Assembly: GCF_001905905.1 (NCBI RefSeq) | Contig: NZ_LIVT01000005.1 | Location: 248,001 to 312,000 of the forward strand | Source of the DNA: Streptomyces sp. CB02366 | GTDB taxonomy: Bacteria > Actinomycetota > Actinomycetes > Streptomycetales > Streptomycetaceae | Length of the DNA stretch: 64,000 nucleotides | Direction: 5' to 3' | Shown here: positions 16,813 to 26,149 of the stretch, one piece after another | How positions within the stretch are numbered: position 1 is the first letter of the stretch | Layout: each line of letters starts with the position of its first letter | Program-made: the position numbers and the translations under genes | The notes under the pieces: model-generated | The model's input: the letters and a program-made list of their open reading frames with translations, nothing else | What the model was told of the DNA's origin: nothing | The model's database searches: none

Positions 16813-18051
16813 ATGGCCGACCGGGTCACGGTGATCGGCTGGGACGGCTCGCCACTGACCGCGGCGGCCACGGCCGCCCTCTCGGCCGCCACCCTCGTCG
16901 CGGGCGCCGCCCACCACCTCGCCCTGCCGGAAGTGCCCCCGAACGCCGAACGCATCCGCCTCGGCAGCCTCGACCTCGCCGCCCGCCGGATCGCCGGACA
17001 CCGCGGCAGCGCCGTCGTCCTCGCCGACGGCGACCCCGGCTTCTTCGGCGTCGTCCGCACCCTGCGGGCCCGCGAACACGGTCTGGAGGTCGAGGTCGTC
17101 CCCGCGGTCTCCGCCGTGGCCACCGCCTTCGCCCGAGCGGGCATGCCCTGGGACGACGCCCAGATCGTCGTCGCCCACCCCCGCACCCTGCGCCGCGCGG
17201 TCAACGTCTGCCGCGCCCACCACAAGGTCGCCGTCCTCACCTCGCCGGGCGCCGGACCCGCCGAACTCGCCCTCCTCCTCGACGGGGTCCACCGCACCTT
17301 CGTCATCTGCGAGGAACTCGGCAGCGCACGCGAGCGCGTCACCGTCCTGACCTCCGACAAGGCCGCCGACCACGCCTGGCGCGACCCCAACGTCGTCATC
17401 GTCATCGGCAGCGGCCCCGAGACCACCACCGCGGGCGCCTGGATCGCCGGCCGCCAACCCGCCTACCCCCAGGGCATACGGGGCTGGGCCCTGCCCGCCG
17501 ACGCCTACCGGGCCGCCGGGGCCGAGCGCATGCAGGAGTCCGGCGAGGGCGAGTTCCCCGGCCTGCGCGCCGCCCAGCTCGCCCGCCTCGGGCCGCGCAC
17601 CGGCGACCTGGTCTGGGACATCGGCTCCGGCAGCGGCGCCCTCGCCGTCGAAGCGGCCCGTTTCGGCGCCGCCGTCCTGGCCGTGGACGCCGACCCGGCC
17701 GCCTGCGCCCGCACCGAGGCCGCCGCCCGCGCCTTCGGCGTGCCCGTCCAGATCGTCTGCGGCCGTGCCCCGCACATCCTGGAACGGCTGCCCGAACCGG
17801 ACGTCGTACGGATCGGCGGCGGGGGAGTGCCGGTGGCCCGCGCCGTCGTGGACCGCCGCCCGGAGCGCATCGTCACGCACGCCTCCACCCGGGACGAGGC
17901 CGAGGCGCTCGGCGCCGCCCTCACCGGCAACGGCTACACCGTGGAGTGCTCGCTGCTCCAGTCCGTCGACCTGGACACCGAGGTGTGGACCGAGCGGGAG
18001 AGATCCGTCGTGTTCCTGCTCTCCGCCTGCCGTTCCGACCTCGCCCCCTGA
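16813..18051 (+). CDS. cobL: Precorrin-6Y C5,15-methyltransferase (decarboxylating), CbiE-CbiT fusion
   Basis: Cobalamin pathway enzyme that methylates C5 and C15 of the corrin ring and removes the C12 acetate carboxyl. 412 residues. The N-terminal CbiE-type domain (to about 195) begins VTVIGWDGSPL and has VVLADGDPGFFGV. The C-terminal CbiT-type domain has SAM motif VWDIGSGSGALAVEAAR near residue 267. ATG follows CAGGAGA by about nine bases. The following genes also belong to the corrin pathway. I see no cobalamin riboswitch in the 142 bases upstream. Confidence 0.93.
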   Translation: MADRVTVIGWDGSPLTAAATAALSAATLVAGAAHHLALPEVPPNAERIRLGSLDLAARRIAGHRGSAVVLADGDPGFFGVVRTLRAREHGLEVEVVPAVSAVATAFARAGMPWDDAQIVVAHPRTLRRAVNVCRAHHKVAVLTSPGAGPAELALLLDGVHRTFVICEELGSARERVTVLTSDKAADHAWRDPNVVIVIGSGPETTTAGAWIAGRQPAYPQGIRGWALPADAYRAAGAERMQESGEGEFPGLRAAQLARLGPRTGDLVWDIGSGSGALAVEAARFGAAVLAVDADPAACARTEAAARAFGVPVQIVCGRAPHILERLPEPDVVRIGGGGVPVARAVVDRRPERIVTHASTRDEAEALGAALTGNGYTVECSLLQSVDLDTEVWTERERSVVFLLSACRSDLAP

Positions 18052-18385
18052 CCCGTTCGGCCCGGTACGGGAGGTAGGCTGGCCGATTGTTGTACCGCGC
18101 CCGGCCGTTCGTCGCTTCGTTCGTCAATGTCCGGAAAAGTGGACTGTTTTGGTCCGCACTGTGGTACGGCACAACCCGGGGGACGCGCAACGTGGCGCAG
18201 TCCACAGTGAGCCGTGGCAGAACTGCCTGTCGCGGCGGCGAACGGCCGCGAGAATAGGAAGCCGCGCGGGCGTTTCGTGCCGCGCGGCGAGCCCGCTCGT
18301 TCTTGATGACGAGCACCGGCGTGCCGTGGTTCGGCGTCCCGGGGCGAAGGGCCGAAGGAGCACTGACGATGGGCGAGGGGTACGC
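18052..18385. other. Intergenic region before the bluB-cobT fusion, 334 bases
   Basis: No gene found. The frame of the downstream gene stays open through it, but the sequence in that frame has no family character. I looked for a cobalamin riboswitch (B12 box) and saw none. A TAGGCT hexamer lies near 18075-18080 without a good -35. Confidence 0.5.
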
Positions 18386-21300
18386 ATGACTGACACCGGC
18401 CAGGTCCCGGGCGAGGGGCTGCCGGAGAACGCAGGCATGGTGGAGCAGCCGGGCGTCCCCGCCCCGGACGCGTACACCTTCCTCGATCCCTCCGAGCACA
18501 CCCCCGAGGACGACGACCTCCTGCTGATGCCCGCCTCCCAGGGCGCCTGGAGCGACCCGCAGGCCGCACCGGCCCCCGCGCAGGCGCAGCCGGCCGCGCC
18601 CACCGCCGTGGCTCCGCCCGCCCCCGAGCACGGGGGTCCGCAGATTCCCCTGCAGCAGGGCCAGGCGGCCCCGGCCCCCGCCGAGCCGCACGGCACCCAC
18701 GAGTCCGGCGGCCGTGACTTCGGCCAGGCGGACCTGAACGGCGTACGCATCCCCGCGCCCGCCCCCGCCCCGGTCGGCACGCACATCGCCGCCACCCCCG
18801 CCCGCCGCCCCCTGCACCGGGGCCCGGCCGCCCCCGAGGCGCCGGCGTACGGCGGCACGCAGGGCGGCGTCGTCCGCTCGCTGGCCGACCGGGGCCCGGC
18901 CGGGGCCGCCCGCACCGCTGCGCCCGCCCGCCATGCGGGCCCGCAGACGAACGGCGCCGAGCATTCCGAAGCTCTCGCCGATGACCCCTCGGCCCTGCCC
19001 GGCCCGCAGCCGGGCGAGATCCCGCCGCAGGCCGGCGCCCCGTGGGGCGCCCCGCAGCCGGTGGCGGAGCCCGCACCCGAGCAGCCGGCCGTGGAGCCGG
19101 AGGGGGCCGTCGCCGAGCCGGTGGCCGTCGAGCAGGCCGTGACCGAGCCGGCCGCCACCGAGCCGGCCCTCGTCGAGCAGACCGTCGTCGAGCAGACCGG
19201 GGAAGAGGCACGGCAGCCGGGGCAGACCGAACAGCCGGAGGCCGGGCCGGTCGAGGCCGAACAGCCCCCCGCCGCCGAGCAGCCGGTGGTGGAGGCCCCG
19301 GCAGCCGAGCCGCCGGTTCAGGCGGTGGAGGAAGCACCGGCCGAGCAGCCCGTGCGGCAGGCTTCACCGGACCGTGCGGCGGAGCCGGTGGCCGAGTCCG
19401 CTCCGGCGGCGGCCCCGGTGGCTCCGCCCGCGCAGCCGCAGCCCGACGTCGAGGCCGGGCAGCCGGTGGCGGCCGTCGAGACCGAGCAGTCGGCGCAGCC
19501 GCTGGAGCCCGTTGCCGAAGCCCGGCCCGAGCCTGCCCCGCAGGCCGTCCCGGCGGAACTCCGGAGCGCCCCGCAGGCCGTCCCGGCAGAAACGGTCGTC
19601 CCGGAGCCGGCCGCCGGGGAGCAGCCGCCCACCGGCCCGGTCGTCCTCCCGCGGACCGAGGCGAGCCCGGCGCAGGCCCAGGCACAAGCACCTGTTCCGG
19701 CCCCGGCCGAGGAGCCCGCAGCCCCGGAGCGGCCGGAGGCGTGGCACGCCGCCGCGGCCCCGCAGGCCGCCCCGGTCGTTCCGGTGGAGGACGCGGCTGC
19801 CACGCAGCCCGCGGCGCAGATCCCGGCGCCCGGCGAGGCGGCGGCGCGGGAACCCGCCCCGGTGGAGTCCGCACCGGCGGAGCCCGAGGTTCTGGAGCCG
19901 TCCCCTCAGGAGCAGTCCGCGGAAGCGGTGGCCGAAGCGGTGGCCGAGCCCGTCGTGGCCCCGGCTGCCGAACCGGTCCCGGCCGCCGAAACGGCCCCGG
20001 ACGCGGCGGCGGCCCCGGACGCGGCGGCCGACAGCCCGCAGGCCGTCACGGTTCCGGAAGCGGTCGTCGCTGCGGAGCCGCCCGCACCCCGGGCCGCGCA
20101 GCCCGAGCCGTCCGCCGAGCCCGTGGCGGAAGGCGCCGCGGGAGAGGACGCTCCAAAGCCCACGGACCAGCAGCCCCCCGCGCCTGAGCAGGAGACCGCC
20201 CCGGCCCCCGAGTCCGCGGAAGCGGCGCGGGCGACCGCGCCCGACGACGAGGACGGCGCCGGACCCGAGATCATCGAGACGCCGCAGCTTCCGGAGCCGC
20301 TGGAGGCCGCACGACAGGCGCAGAGCGCCGACCGGCCGGCCGAGGCTGTGGGCCGGCAGGCGCTGGAGCCGCAGCAGGCCGAGGCGCAGCCGCGGAGCGA
20401 GGCCCCCGAGCAGTCCGGAACCGGCGACCACCCGGACCAGGCGGACGGCCCGGCGCCCGAGGAGCCCGTCCGGCCGGCCACCCCGCCCGCCCCCGGCTAC
20501 GACGACGCCGAGCGCGAAGCCGTGCTGCGGGTCATGCGGGAGCGCCGGGACATTCGCAACGGCTTCCGCGGCGACCCCATTCCGCACGAGGTGCTGCTGC
20601 GGGTCCTGGAGGCGGCGCACACCGCGCCGAGCGTGGGCCACTCGCAGCCGTGGGACTTCGTCGTCATCCGCTCCGCGGAGACCCGCCGCTCCATGCACGA
20701 ACTGGCCCAGCGGCAGCGCGACGCCTACGCCGAGTCGCTGCCCAAGGGCCGGGCGAAGCAGTTCAAGGAACTGAAGATCGAGGCGATCCTCGACACCCCG
20801 GTCAATATCGTCGTCACCGCCGACCCCACCCGCGGCGGCCGCCACACCCTCGGCCGGCACACCCAGCCGCAGATGGCGCCGTACTCCTCCGCCCTCGCCG
20901 TCGAGAACCTGTGGCTCGCCGCCCGCGCCGAGGGCCTCGGCGTCGGCTGGGTCAGCTTCTTCGACGAGCGGGAGATGGTCCGCGCACTGGGCCTGCCCGA
21001 GCACCTGGAAGTGGTGGCCTACCTCTGCGTCGGCTACGTCGACGAGTTCCCCGAGGAGCCCGAGCTGATGCAGGCGGGCTGGTCCAAGCGCCGCCCGCTG
21101 TCCTGGGTCGTCCACGAGGAGACGTACGGCCGACGCGCGCTGCCCGGCGCCGAACCGCACGACCTGCTGCAGGAGACGATCTCCGCGATCCGGCCATTGG
21201 ACGCGAAGGCGCTCGGGGAGGCGTGGGAGCGCCAGAAGCGGATGACGAAGCCCGCCGGGGCGCTCGGCATGCTGGAGATCATCTCCGCACAGCTCTCCGG

Positions 21301-22213
21301 GCTCTCGCGGGCCTGCCCGCCGCCGATCCCGGAGCCCGCGGCCGTGGCGATCTTCGCCGGGGACCACGGGGTGCACGCCCAGGGGGTCACCGCGTGGCCG
21401 CAGGAGGTCACCGCCCAGATGGTGGCGAACTTCCTCGGCGGCGGAGCCGTCTGCAACGCCTTCGCGGCCCAGGTGGGCGCGGAGGTCTGCGTCGTGGACG
21501 TCGGCGTGGCGGCGGAACTGCCCGCGACCGCCGGTCTGCTGCCCCGCAAGGTGCGGCCCGGCACGGCGGACTTCACGACCGGCCCCGCGCTCAGCCGAGA
21601 TGACGTGCTCGCCGCGATCGAGGTCGGCATCGAAACCGCCCGCGACCTGGTGGCCGCGGGCAACAAGGCCCTGCTCACCGGTGAGATGGGCATCGCCAAC
21701 ACCACCGCGTCGGCCGCGCTGATCTGCGTGTACACCGGGGCCGACGCCTCCGAGGTGACCGGCCGGGGGACCGGCATCAACGACGAGATGCACGCCCGCA
21801 AGGTCGACGTCGTCCGCCGCGCCCTCGACCTGCACCAGCCGGACCCGGCCGACCCGGTCGGCGTGCTCGCGGCGGTCGGCGGCCTGGAGCACGCGGCGAT
21901 GGCCGGCTTCCTCCTCGGCGGAGCCTCCCTGCGCACGCCGGTGATCCTGGACGGCGTGAGCGCCGGCGCGGCCGCCCTGGTCGCCCGTGCCATCGCCCCC
22001 GAGGCGCTGGCCGCCTGCATCGCCGGCCACCGCAGCGCCGAGCCCGGCCACGTCGCCGCGCTCAACAAGCTGGGCCTGCGCCCGCTGGTCGACCTCGACC
22101 TGCGTCTGGGCGAGGGGACCGGCGCCCTGCTGGCCCTCCCGATCGTGCAGAGCGCGGCCCGCGCGATGCACGAGGTGGCCACGTTCGACTCGGCGGGCGT
22201 GACGGAGAAGTAG
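18386..22213 (+). CDS. cobT: Fusion protein: long Pro/Ala/Glu-rich region, BluB-type domain, CobT
   Basis: 1275 residues in three parts. Residues 1 to about 700 are low-complexity (repeated AEP, PVA, EQP units), predicted disordered, with no recognised domain. About 705-925 is a nitroreductase-fold domain resembling BluB, which makes 5,6-dimethylbenzimidazole from FMNH2 (EREAVLRVMRERRDIRNGF, APSVGHSQPWDFVVI). About 928-1275 is CobT, which activates dimethylbenzimidazole with nicotinate mononucleotide (GALGMLEIISAQL, IFAGDHGVHAQGV, GEMGIANTTASAA). Joining both lower-ligand steps in one chain makes metabolic sense. ATG 18386 has GAGGGG five bases upstream; the longer frame upstream is rejected. 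cobL lies upstream and cobA/cysG downstream. Confidence 0.88.
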   Translation: MTDTGQVPGEGLPENAGMVEQPGVPAPDAYTFLDPSEHTPEDDDLLLMPASQGAWSDPQAAPAPAQAQPAAPTAVAPPAPEHGGPQIPLQQGQAAPAPAEPHGTHESGGRDFGQADLNGVRIPAPAPAPVGTHIAATPARRPLHRGPAAPEAPAYGGTQGGVVRSLADRGPAGAARTAAPARHAGPQTNGAEHSEALADDPSALPGPQPGEIPPQAGAPWGAPQPVAEPAPEQPAVEPEGAVAEPVAVEQAVTEPAATEPALVEQTVVEQTGEEARQPGQTEQPEAGPVEAEQPPAAEQPVVEAPAAEPPVQAVEEAPAEQPVRQASPDRAAEPVAESAPAAAPVAPPAQPQPDVEAGQPVAAVETEQSAQPLEPVAEARPEPAPQAVPAELRSAPQAVPAETVVPEPAAGEQPPTGPVVLPRTEASPAQAQAQAPVPAPAEEPAAPERPEAWHAAAAPQAAPVVPVEDAAATQPAAQIPAPGEAAAREPAPVESAPAEPEVLEPSPQEQSAEAVAEAVAEPVVAPAAEPVPAAETAPDAAAAPDAAADSPQAVTVPEAVVAAEPPAPRAAQPEPSAEPVAEGAAGEDAPKPTDQQPPAPEQETAPAPESAEAARATAPDDEDGAGPEIIETPQLPEPLEAARQAQSADRPAEAVGRQALEPQQAEAQPRSEAPEQSGTGDHPDQADGPAPEEPVRPATPPAPGYDDAEREAVLRVMRERRDIRNGFRGDPIPHEVLLRVLEAAHTAPSVGHSQPWDFVVIRSAETRRSMHELAQRQRDAYAESLPKGRAKQFKELKIEAILDTPVNIVVTADPTRGGRHTLGRHTQPQMAPYSSALAVENLWLAARAEGLGVGWVSFFDEREMVRALGLPEHLEVVAYLCVGYVDEFPEEPELMQAGWSKRRPLSWVVHEETYGRRALPGAEPHDLLQETISAIRPLDAKALGEAWERQKRMTKPAGALGMLEIISAQLSGLSRACPPPIPEPAAVAIFAGDHGVHAQGVTAWPQEVTAQMVANFLGGGAVCNAFAAQVGAEVCVVDVGVAAELPATAGLLPRKVRPGTADFTTGPALSRDDVLAAIEVGIETARDLVAAGNKALLTGEMGIANTTASAALICVYTGADASEVTGRGTGINDEMHARKVDVVRRALDLHQPDPADPVGVLAAVGGLEHAAMAGFLLGGASLRTPVILDGVSAGAAALVARAIAPEALAACIAGHRSAEPGHVAALNKLGLRPLVDLDLRLGEGTGALLALPIVQSAARAMHEVATFDSAGVTEK

Positions 22214-22226
22214 CCCCGCCCACCAC

Positions 22227-22287
22227 CCCGGGCCCCGCTCCGATCAGCCCTTTCGGCGCTTGAGGAGCGGGCCCGGGACGAAGTCCC
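22227..22287. repeat. Interspersed palindromic repeat of the common Streptomyces type, probable terminator
   Basis: Left arm 22227-22241 (CCCGGGCCCCGCTCC) pairs with 22264-22277 (GGAGCGGGCCCGGG), one base bulged, around a loop reading TTTCGGCGCTTGA. A second small hairpin GGGAC/GTCCC follows (22275-22287). I recall the loop text recurring between Streptomyces genes. It sits 14 bases after cobT. Confidence 0.6.
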
Positions 22288-22346
22288 GCACCCGGGCGGG
22301 GGAGGGGTCCGACCCAGGCGCCGCCCACCCCACCCCACCCCGCCCC

Positions 22347-22371
22347 GGGGCGGGGCGGGGCGGACGCCGGG
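22347..22371 (+). other. G-quadruplex-capable G-run cluster
   Basis: Runs GGGG at 22347, 22352 and 22357 with one-base gaps, plus GGG at 22369-22371, meet the usual four-run pattern. The C-rich sequence just before (22321-22346) can pair with it instead as a hairpin. It lies between cobT and cobA/cysG. Confidence 0.5.
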
Positions 22372-22498
22372 CGACCGGTCCCCGCCCACCCCCGCCCCGT
22401 ATCGTGTTCCCCACCCGGAACCTCCGCTTTCCGCACGTCACAGCCGCTTCACCGCCGCAGCGGCCTCCGCAGCACCCGCACGAGGAGCCCGTACCGCC

Positions 22499-23809
22499 AT
22501 GGCCGAGCACGCAGACCACGCAGGTCACGCCGAGAGCGCAGGTCGAGCCGACCACGCCGACCACCCCGCGTACCCCGTGGGACTGCGCCTGCACGGCCGC
22601 CGCGTCGTCGTCGTGGGCGGCGGCCAGGTCGCCCAGCGCAGGCTGCCGCAGCTCATCGCCACCGGCGCCGCCATCACCCTGGTCTCCCCCTCCGCGACCC
22701 CCTCCGTCGAGGCGATGGCGGACGCCGGGGAGATCCGCTGGGAGCGCCGCCGCTACCGGGAAGGCGACCTCGCCGACACCTGGTACGCCCTGGTCGCCTC
22801 CTCCGACACCGCCGCCAACGACGCCGCGTCCGCCGAGGCCGAGCGCACCCGCACCTGGTGCGTACGGGCCGACGACGCCGAGGCCGCCACCGCCTGGACC
22901 CCGGCCACCGGCCGCATCGAGAACATCACCGTCGCCGTCCTCAACACCACTCCCCGGGGCCGCGACCCCCGGCACTCCGCCGCCCTCCGCGACGCCATCG
23001 TCGAGGGCCTGCGCGACGGCACCCTCGCCGCCCCCCGCCGCCGCACCCGCGCCCCCGGCGTCGCGCTGGTCGGCGGCGGCCCCGGCGACCCGGACCTGAT
23101 CACCGTGCGCGGCCGCCGCCTCCTCGCCGAGGCCGACGTCGTCATCGCCGACCGCCTCGGCCCCCGCGACCTGCTCGACGAACTCCCGCCGCACGTCGAG
23201 GTCATCGACGCCGCGAAGATCCCCTACGGCCGGTTCATGGCCCAGGAGGCGATCAACCGGGCGCTCATCGAACACGCCAAGGCCGGCAAGTCCGTGGTCC
23301 GGCTCAAGGGCGGCGACCCGTTCGTCTTCGGCCGCGGCATGGAGGAGGCCCAGGCGCTGGCCGCCGAGGGCATCCCCTGCACGGTCGTCCCCGGGATCTC
23401 CAGCACCATCTCCGTCCCCGGAGCCGCCGGGATCCCCGTCACCCACCGGGGCGTGGCTCACGAGTTCACCGTGGTCAGCGGCCATGTGGCCCCCGAGGAC
23501 CCGCGCTCGCTGGTCGACTGGGCGGCCATCGCCCGGCTGCGCGGCACCCTCGTCCTCCTGATGGCCGTCGACAAGATCGGGGCCATCGCCGCCGCCCTCA
23601 TCGCCCACGGCAAGGACCCGGACACCCCGGTCGCCCTCGTCCAGGAGGGCACCACCGCCGCCCAGCGCCGGATCGACGCGACGCTCGCGGACGTCGGCGA
23701 GCGCGCGGCGGCCGAGGACGTGCGCCCGCCCGCCGTGATCGTGATCGGCGCGGTCGTGGGGGTCGGCCCCGACTCCGTCCCGCGGGCAGCCGGGGGCGCC
23801 GCCGAATGA
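22499..23809 (+). CDS. cobA: Uroporphyrinogen-III C-methyltransferase with N-terminal precorrin-2 dehydrogenase-like domain (CysG-like)
   Basis: Opens the corrin/siroheme branch by methylating uroporphyrinogen III to precorrin-2. 436 residues. The N-terminal Rossmann part (GRRVVVVGGGQVAQRRLPQL, about residues 34-53) resembles the siroheme-synthase dehydrogenase. The C-terminal methyltransferase starts near 187 (VALVGGGPGDPDLITVRG) and has RLKGGDPFVFGRG and VVPGISS. It is shorter than E. coli CysG, so the middle ferrochelatase part may be reduced. The first 23 residues are His/Ala-rich (EHADHAGHAESAGRADHADH), possibly metal-binding. ATG 22499 has GGAG about ten bases upstream. Confidence 0.92.
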   Translation: MAEHADHAGHAESAGRADHADHPAYPVGLRLHGRRVVVVGGGQVAQRRLPQLIATGAAITLVSPSATPSVEAMADAGEIRWERRRYREGDLADTWYALVASSDTAANDAASAEAERTRTWCVRADDAEAATAWTPATGRIENITVAVLNTTPRGRDPRHSAALRDAIVEGLRDGTLAAPRRRTRAPGVALVGGGPGDPDLITVRGRRLLAEADVVIADRLGPRDLLDELPPHVEVIDAAKIPYGRFMAQEAINRALIEHAKAGKSVVRLKGGDPFVFGRGMEEAQALAAEGIPCTVVPGISSTISVPGAAGIPVTHRGVAHEFTVVSGHVAPEDPRSLVDWAAIARLRGTLVLLMAVDKIGAIAAALIAHGKDPDTPVALVQEGTTAAQRRIDATLADVGERAAAEDVRPPAVIVIGAVVGVGPDSVPRAAGGAAE

Positions 23810-23906
23810 CACCGGGCCCGCGGCGGGGCCCGTACCCCGCCGCCCGCTCCCACCCCGCTCCCTTCCAGGCGTCGGCGCCCCCCACCGGACAAGGCGGTAT
23901 CACCCC

Positions 23907-24725
23907 GTGGCAGATCTCATCACCATCGACGACCCCGCCGACCCCCGGCTGAGCGACTACACCGGACTGACCGACGTCGAGCTGCGGCGACGGCGCGAAC
24001 CCGCGGAGGGCCTGTTCATCGCCGAGGGCGAGAAGGTGATCCGCAGAGCCCGGCAGTCCGGGTACGAGATGCGGTCCATGCTGCTCTCCGCCAAGTGGGT
24101 GGACGCCATGCGCGACGTCATCGACGAGTCCCCGGCCCCGGTGTACGCCGTCGCCCCCGAGCTGGCCGAACGCGTCACCGGCTACCACGTCCACCGCGGG
24201 GCGCTCGCCTCCATGCAGCGCAAGCCGCTGCCCGCCGCCGACGAACTGCTCACCACCGCGCGCCGGGTGGTGGTCATGGAGTCGGTGAACGACCACACCA
24301 ACATCGGCGCCGTCTTCCGCAGCGCCGCGGCCCTGGGCATGGACGCGGTCCTGCTCTCCCCGGACTGCGCGGACCCGCTCTACCGGCGCTCCGTCAAGGT
24401 CTCCATGGGCGCGGTCTTCTCCGTCCCGTACGCCCGGCTCGAAGCCTGGCCGAAGTCGCTGGGGACGGTACGGGAAGCCGGCTTCCGGCTCCTCGCGCTC
24501 ACCCCGGACGCCAAGGCCACCAGCATCGACGAGGCTGCCCCGCACCAGTTGGAGCGGGTGGCGCTGATGCTCGGGGCGGAGGGCGACGGGCTGTCCACGC
24601 GGGCGCTGGCGGCCGCCGACACATGGGTCCGCATCCCGATGGCGCACGGCGTCGACTCGCTGAACGTGGGCGCGGCCGCGGCCGTCGCCTTCTACGCGGT
24701 GACGGCGGGCCGCCCGGAGAGCTGA
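23907..24725 (+). CDS. TrmH/SpoU-family RNA 2'-O-methyltransferase
   Basis: SAM-dependent knotted-fold methyltransferase acting on tRNA or rRNA; the target base is unknown. 272 residues. The three SpoU motifs are present: DHTNIGAVFRSAAALG, MLGAEGDGLS and IPMAHGVDSLNVGAAAAV. The N-terminal L30e-like substrate-binding part (EGLFIAEGEKVIRRA) is also recognisable. Start GTG 23907, about 97 bases after cobA. Confidence 0.92.
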   Translation: MADLITIDDPADPRLSDYTGLTDVELRRRREPAEGLFIAEGEKVIRRARQSGYEMRSMLLSAKWVDAMRDVIDESPAPVYAVAPELAERVTGYHVHRGALASMQRKPLPAADELLTTARRVVVMESVNDHTNIGAVFRSAAALGMDAVLLSPDCADPLYRRSVKVSMGAVFSVPYARLEAWPKSLGTVREAGFRLLALTPDAKATSIDEAAPHQLERVALMLGAEGDGLSTRALAAADTWVRIPMAHGVDSLNVGAAAAVAFYAVTAGRPES

Positions 24726-24760
24726 GCGCGGGCGGTCCCGGCCGGTCCGGGCGCCCTGCG

Positions 24761-26149
24761 TCAGGACGCCGATGCCGCCGGACCCACGGGCCCGCCGCCG
24801 GAACGGGAAGCGGAGGCGGCTCGCGGCCACCCCGCCCCGTCCTGCGCGGAACCGGCCCGCGCCTGCGCCACCCCGCCCGGCCGCTCGTCCCCGCCGAGCC
24901 CGCGCGCCGGCCCCTGGCAGCCCTGTGCCGCCGCGATGCCCAACGCCACCAGCAGCGTCACCACGACGAACACCACCAGCCGCTGACGCAGCAACCGCGG
25001 ATTGGCCGGCCGCCGCCCCGCCGAGGTCGTACGGCTCCCGGAGCGGGTGCTCGGGCGGCCGTTGGTCCCGGCCGGCGCCCCCGGCCGCTTCCCGGTCTTC
25101 CCGCCCGAACGCGCCGTGTCGCGCGACGCCTGCTGCGGGCGGGAACCACCGGTGCGGGGCGGCCCCGAACGCGCGGGCGCCCCGCGCCGGCCAGGCTGGG
25201 GGCGGGAGCCGGACGGGCCCTCGGAACGCCGGGTGTGCTGGTCGGCGTACGGATCGGCCATGCGCCCGGTCGGCCGGTCCGCCTCCTGCGCGGACCGCTG
25301 CGCCGGGGGCCGGCTCTCGTGCAGCCCCTGAGCCTCCCGCGCCGCGATCTCCTTGAGCCGCATGGACAGTTGCAGCGTGCTGGGCCGCTCCTCCGGGTCC
25401 TTCGCGAGGCAGGCGCTGATCAGCGGGGCCAGCGCGTCGTGCACCCCGCGCAACTGCGCTTCCTCGTGCACCACGCGATACAGCATCACCTCGGAACTGC
25501 CGTGCCCGAAGGGGGAGTCGGCCGTCGCCGCGTACGCCAGCGTCGCGCCGAGCGAGAAGACGTCCGTCGCGGGCGTCACGGCCGCGCCCCGGACCTGCTC
25601 GGGCGCGAGGAACCCGGGCGACCCCACCGCCGTACCGACGTGGGTGAGCGTGCTCGCCCCGGTCGCCCAGGCGATACCGAAGTCGATGATGCGGGGGCCC
25701 TTGGGGGAGAGCAGGATGTTCGACGGCTTCAGATCACGGTGGACCACGCCCGCTTCGTGCACCGCGACCAGCCCCTCGGAGAGCGCCGCCCCGATCGAGG
25801 CGACCTCGGCGGCGGACAGGGGGCCCTCCTCCGCGACCTTGTCGTGCAGGGAGGGGCCGGGCACGTACTGGGTGGCGAACCACGGGCGGTCCGCCTCCAG
25901 ATCGGCGGCGACCAACCGGGCCGTGCAGCCGCCGCGGATCCGCCGGGCCGCCGACACCTCGCGCGCGAACCGCGAGCGGAACTCCTGATCCTCCGCCAGG
26001 TCGGGCCGGATCACCTTGAGCGCGACCCGCTGGCCGCGACGGTCGGAGCCGAGGTAGACGACGCCCATGCCGCCCGCGCCGAGCCGCCGGTGCAGCCGGA
26101 ACGAGCCGACGAGACGCGGGTCCTCGCGCCGGAGCCGCATCATCGCCAT
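24761..26149 (-). CDS. Membrane-anchored Ser/Thr protein kinase (PASTA-less STPK)
   Basis: Eukaryotic-type kinase, 462 residues. Glycine loop GAGGMGVVY (24-32), ATP lysine K45 in VALKVI, catalytic loop HRDLKPSN (137-144), DFG (156-158) and APEQ are all present, so it should be active. A Pro/Gly/Arg/Ser-rich linker of about 100 residues leads to one transmembrane helix near 386-408 (RLVVFVVVTLLVALGIAAA). The remaining tail outside is short, with no PASTA repeats. The frame extends to 26410, but ATG 26149 (MAMMRLRRED) just precedes the kinase fold; 26143 and 26140 are alternatives. Targets and ligand unknown. Convergent with the SpoU gene. Confidence 0.92.
   Translation of the reverse strand: MAMMRLRREDPRLVGSFRLHRRLGAGGMGVVYLGSDRRGQRVALKVIRPDLAEDQEFRSRFAREVSAARRIRGGCTARLVAADLEADRPWFATQYVPGPSLHDKVAEEGPLSAAEVASIGAALSEGLVAVHEAGVVHRDLKPSNILLSPKGPRIIDFGIAWATGASTLTHVGTAVGSPGFLAPEQVRGAAVTPATDVFSLGATLAYAATADSPFGHGSSEVMLYRVVHEEAQLRGVHDALAPLISACLAKDPEERPSTLQLSMRLKEIAAREAQGLHESRPPAQRSAQEADRPTGRMADPYADQHTRRSEGPSGSRPQPGRRGAPARSGPPRTGGSRPQQASRDTARSGGKTGKRPGAPAGTNGRPSTRSGSRTTSAGRRPANPRLLRQRLVVFVVVTLLVALGIAAAQGCQGPARGLGGDERPGGVAQARAGSAQDGAGWPRAASASRSGGGPVGPAASAS

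Noticed and set aside
17765..18385. Extended N-terminus for the bluB-cobT fusion
   Set aside because: The frame is open, but it overlaps cobL and lacks a start with a ribosome site; ATG 18386 has GAGGGG upstream.
19364..22171. 935-residue minus-strand frame over bluB-cobT
   Set aside because: Arises from the repetitive GC-rich codons of the disordered region; composition is Arg/Gly only.
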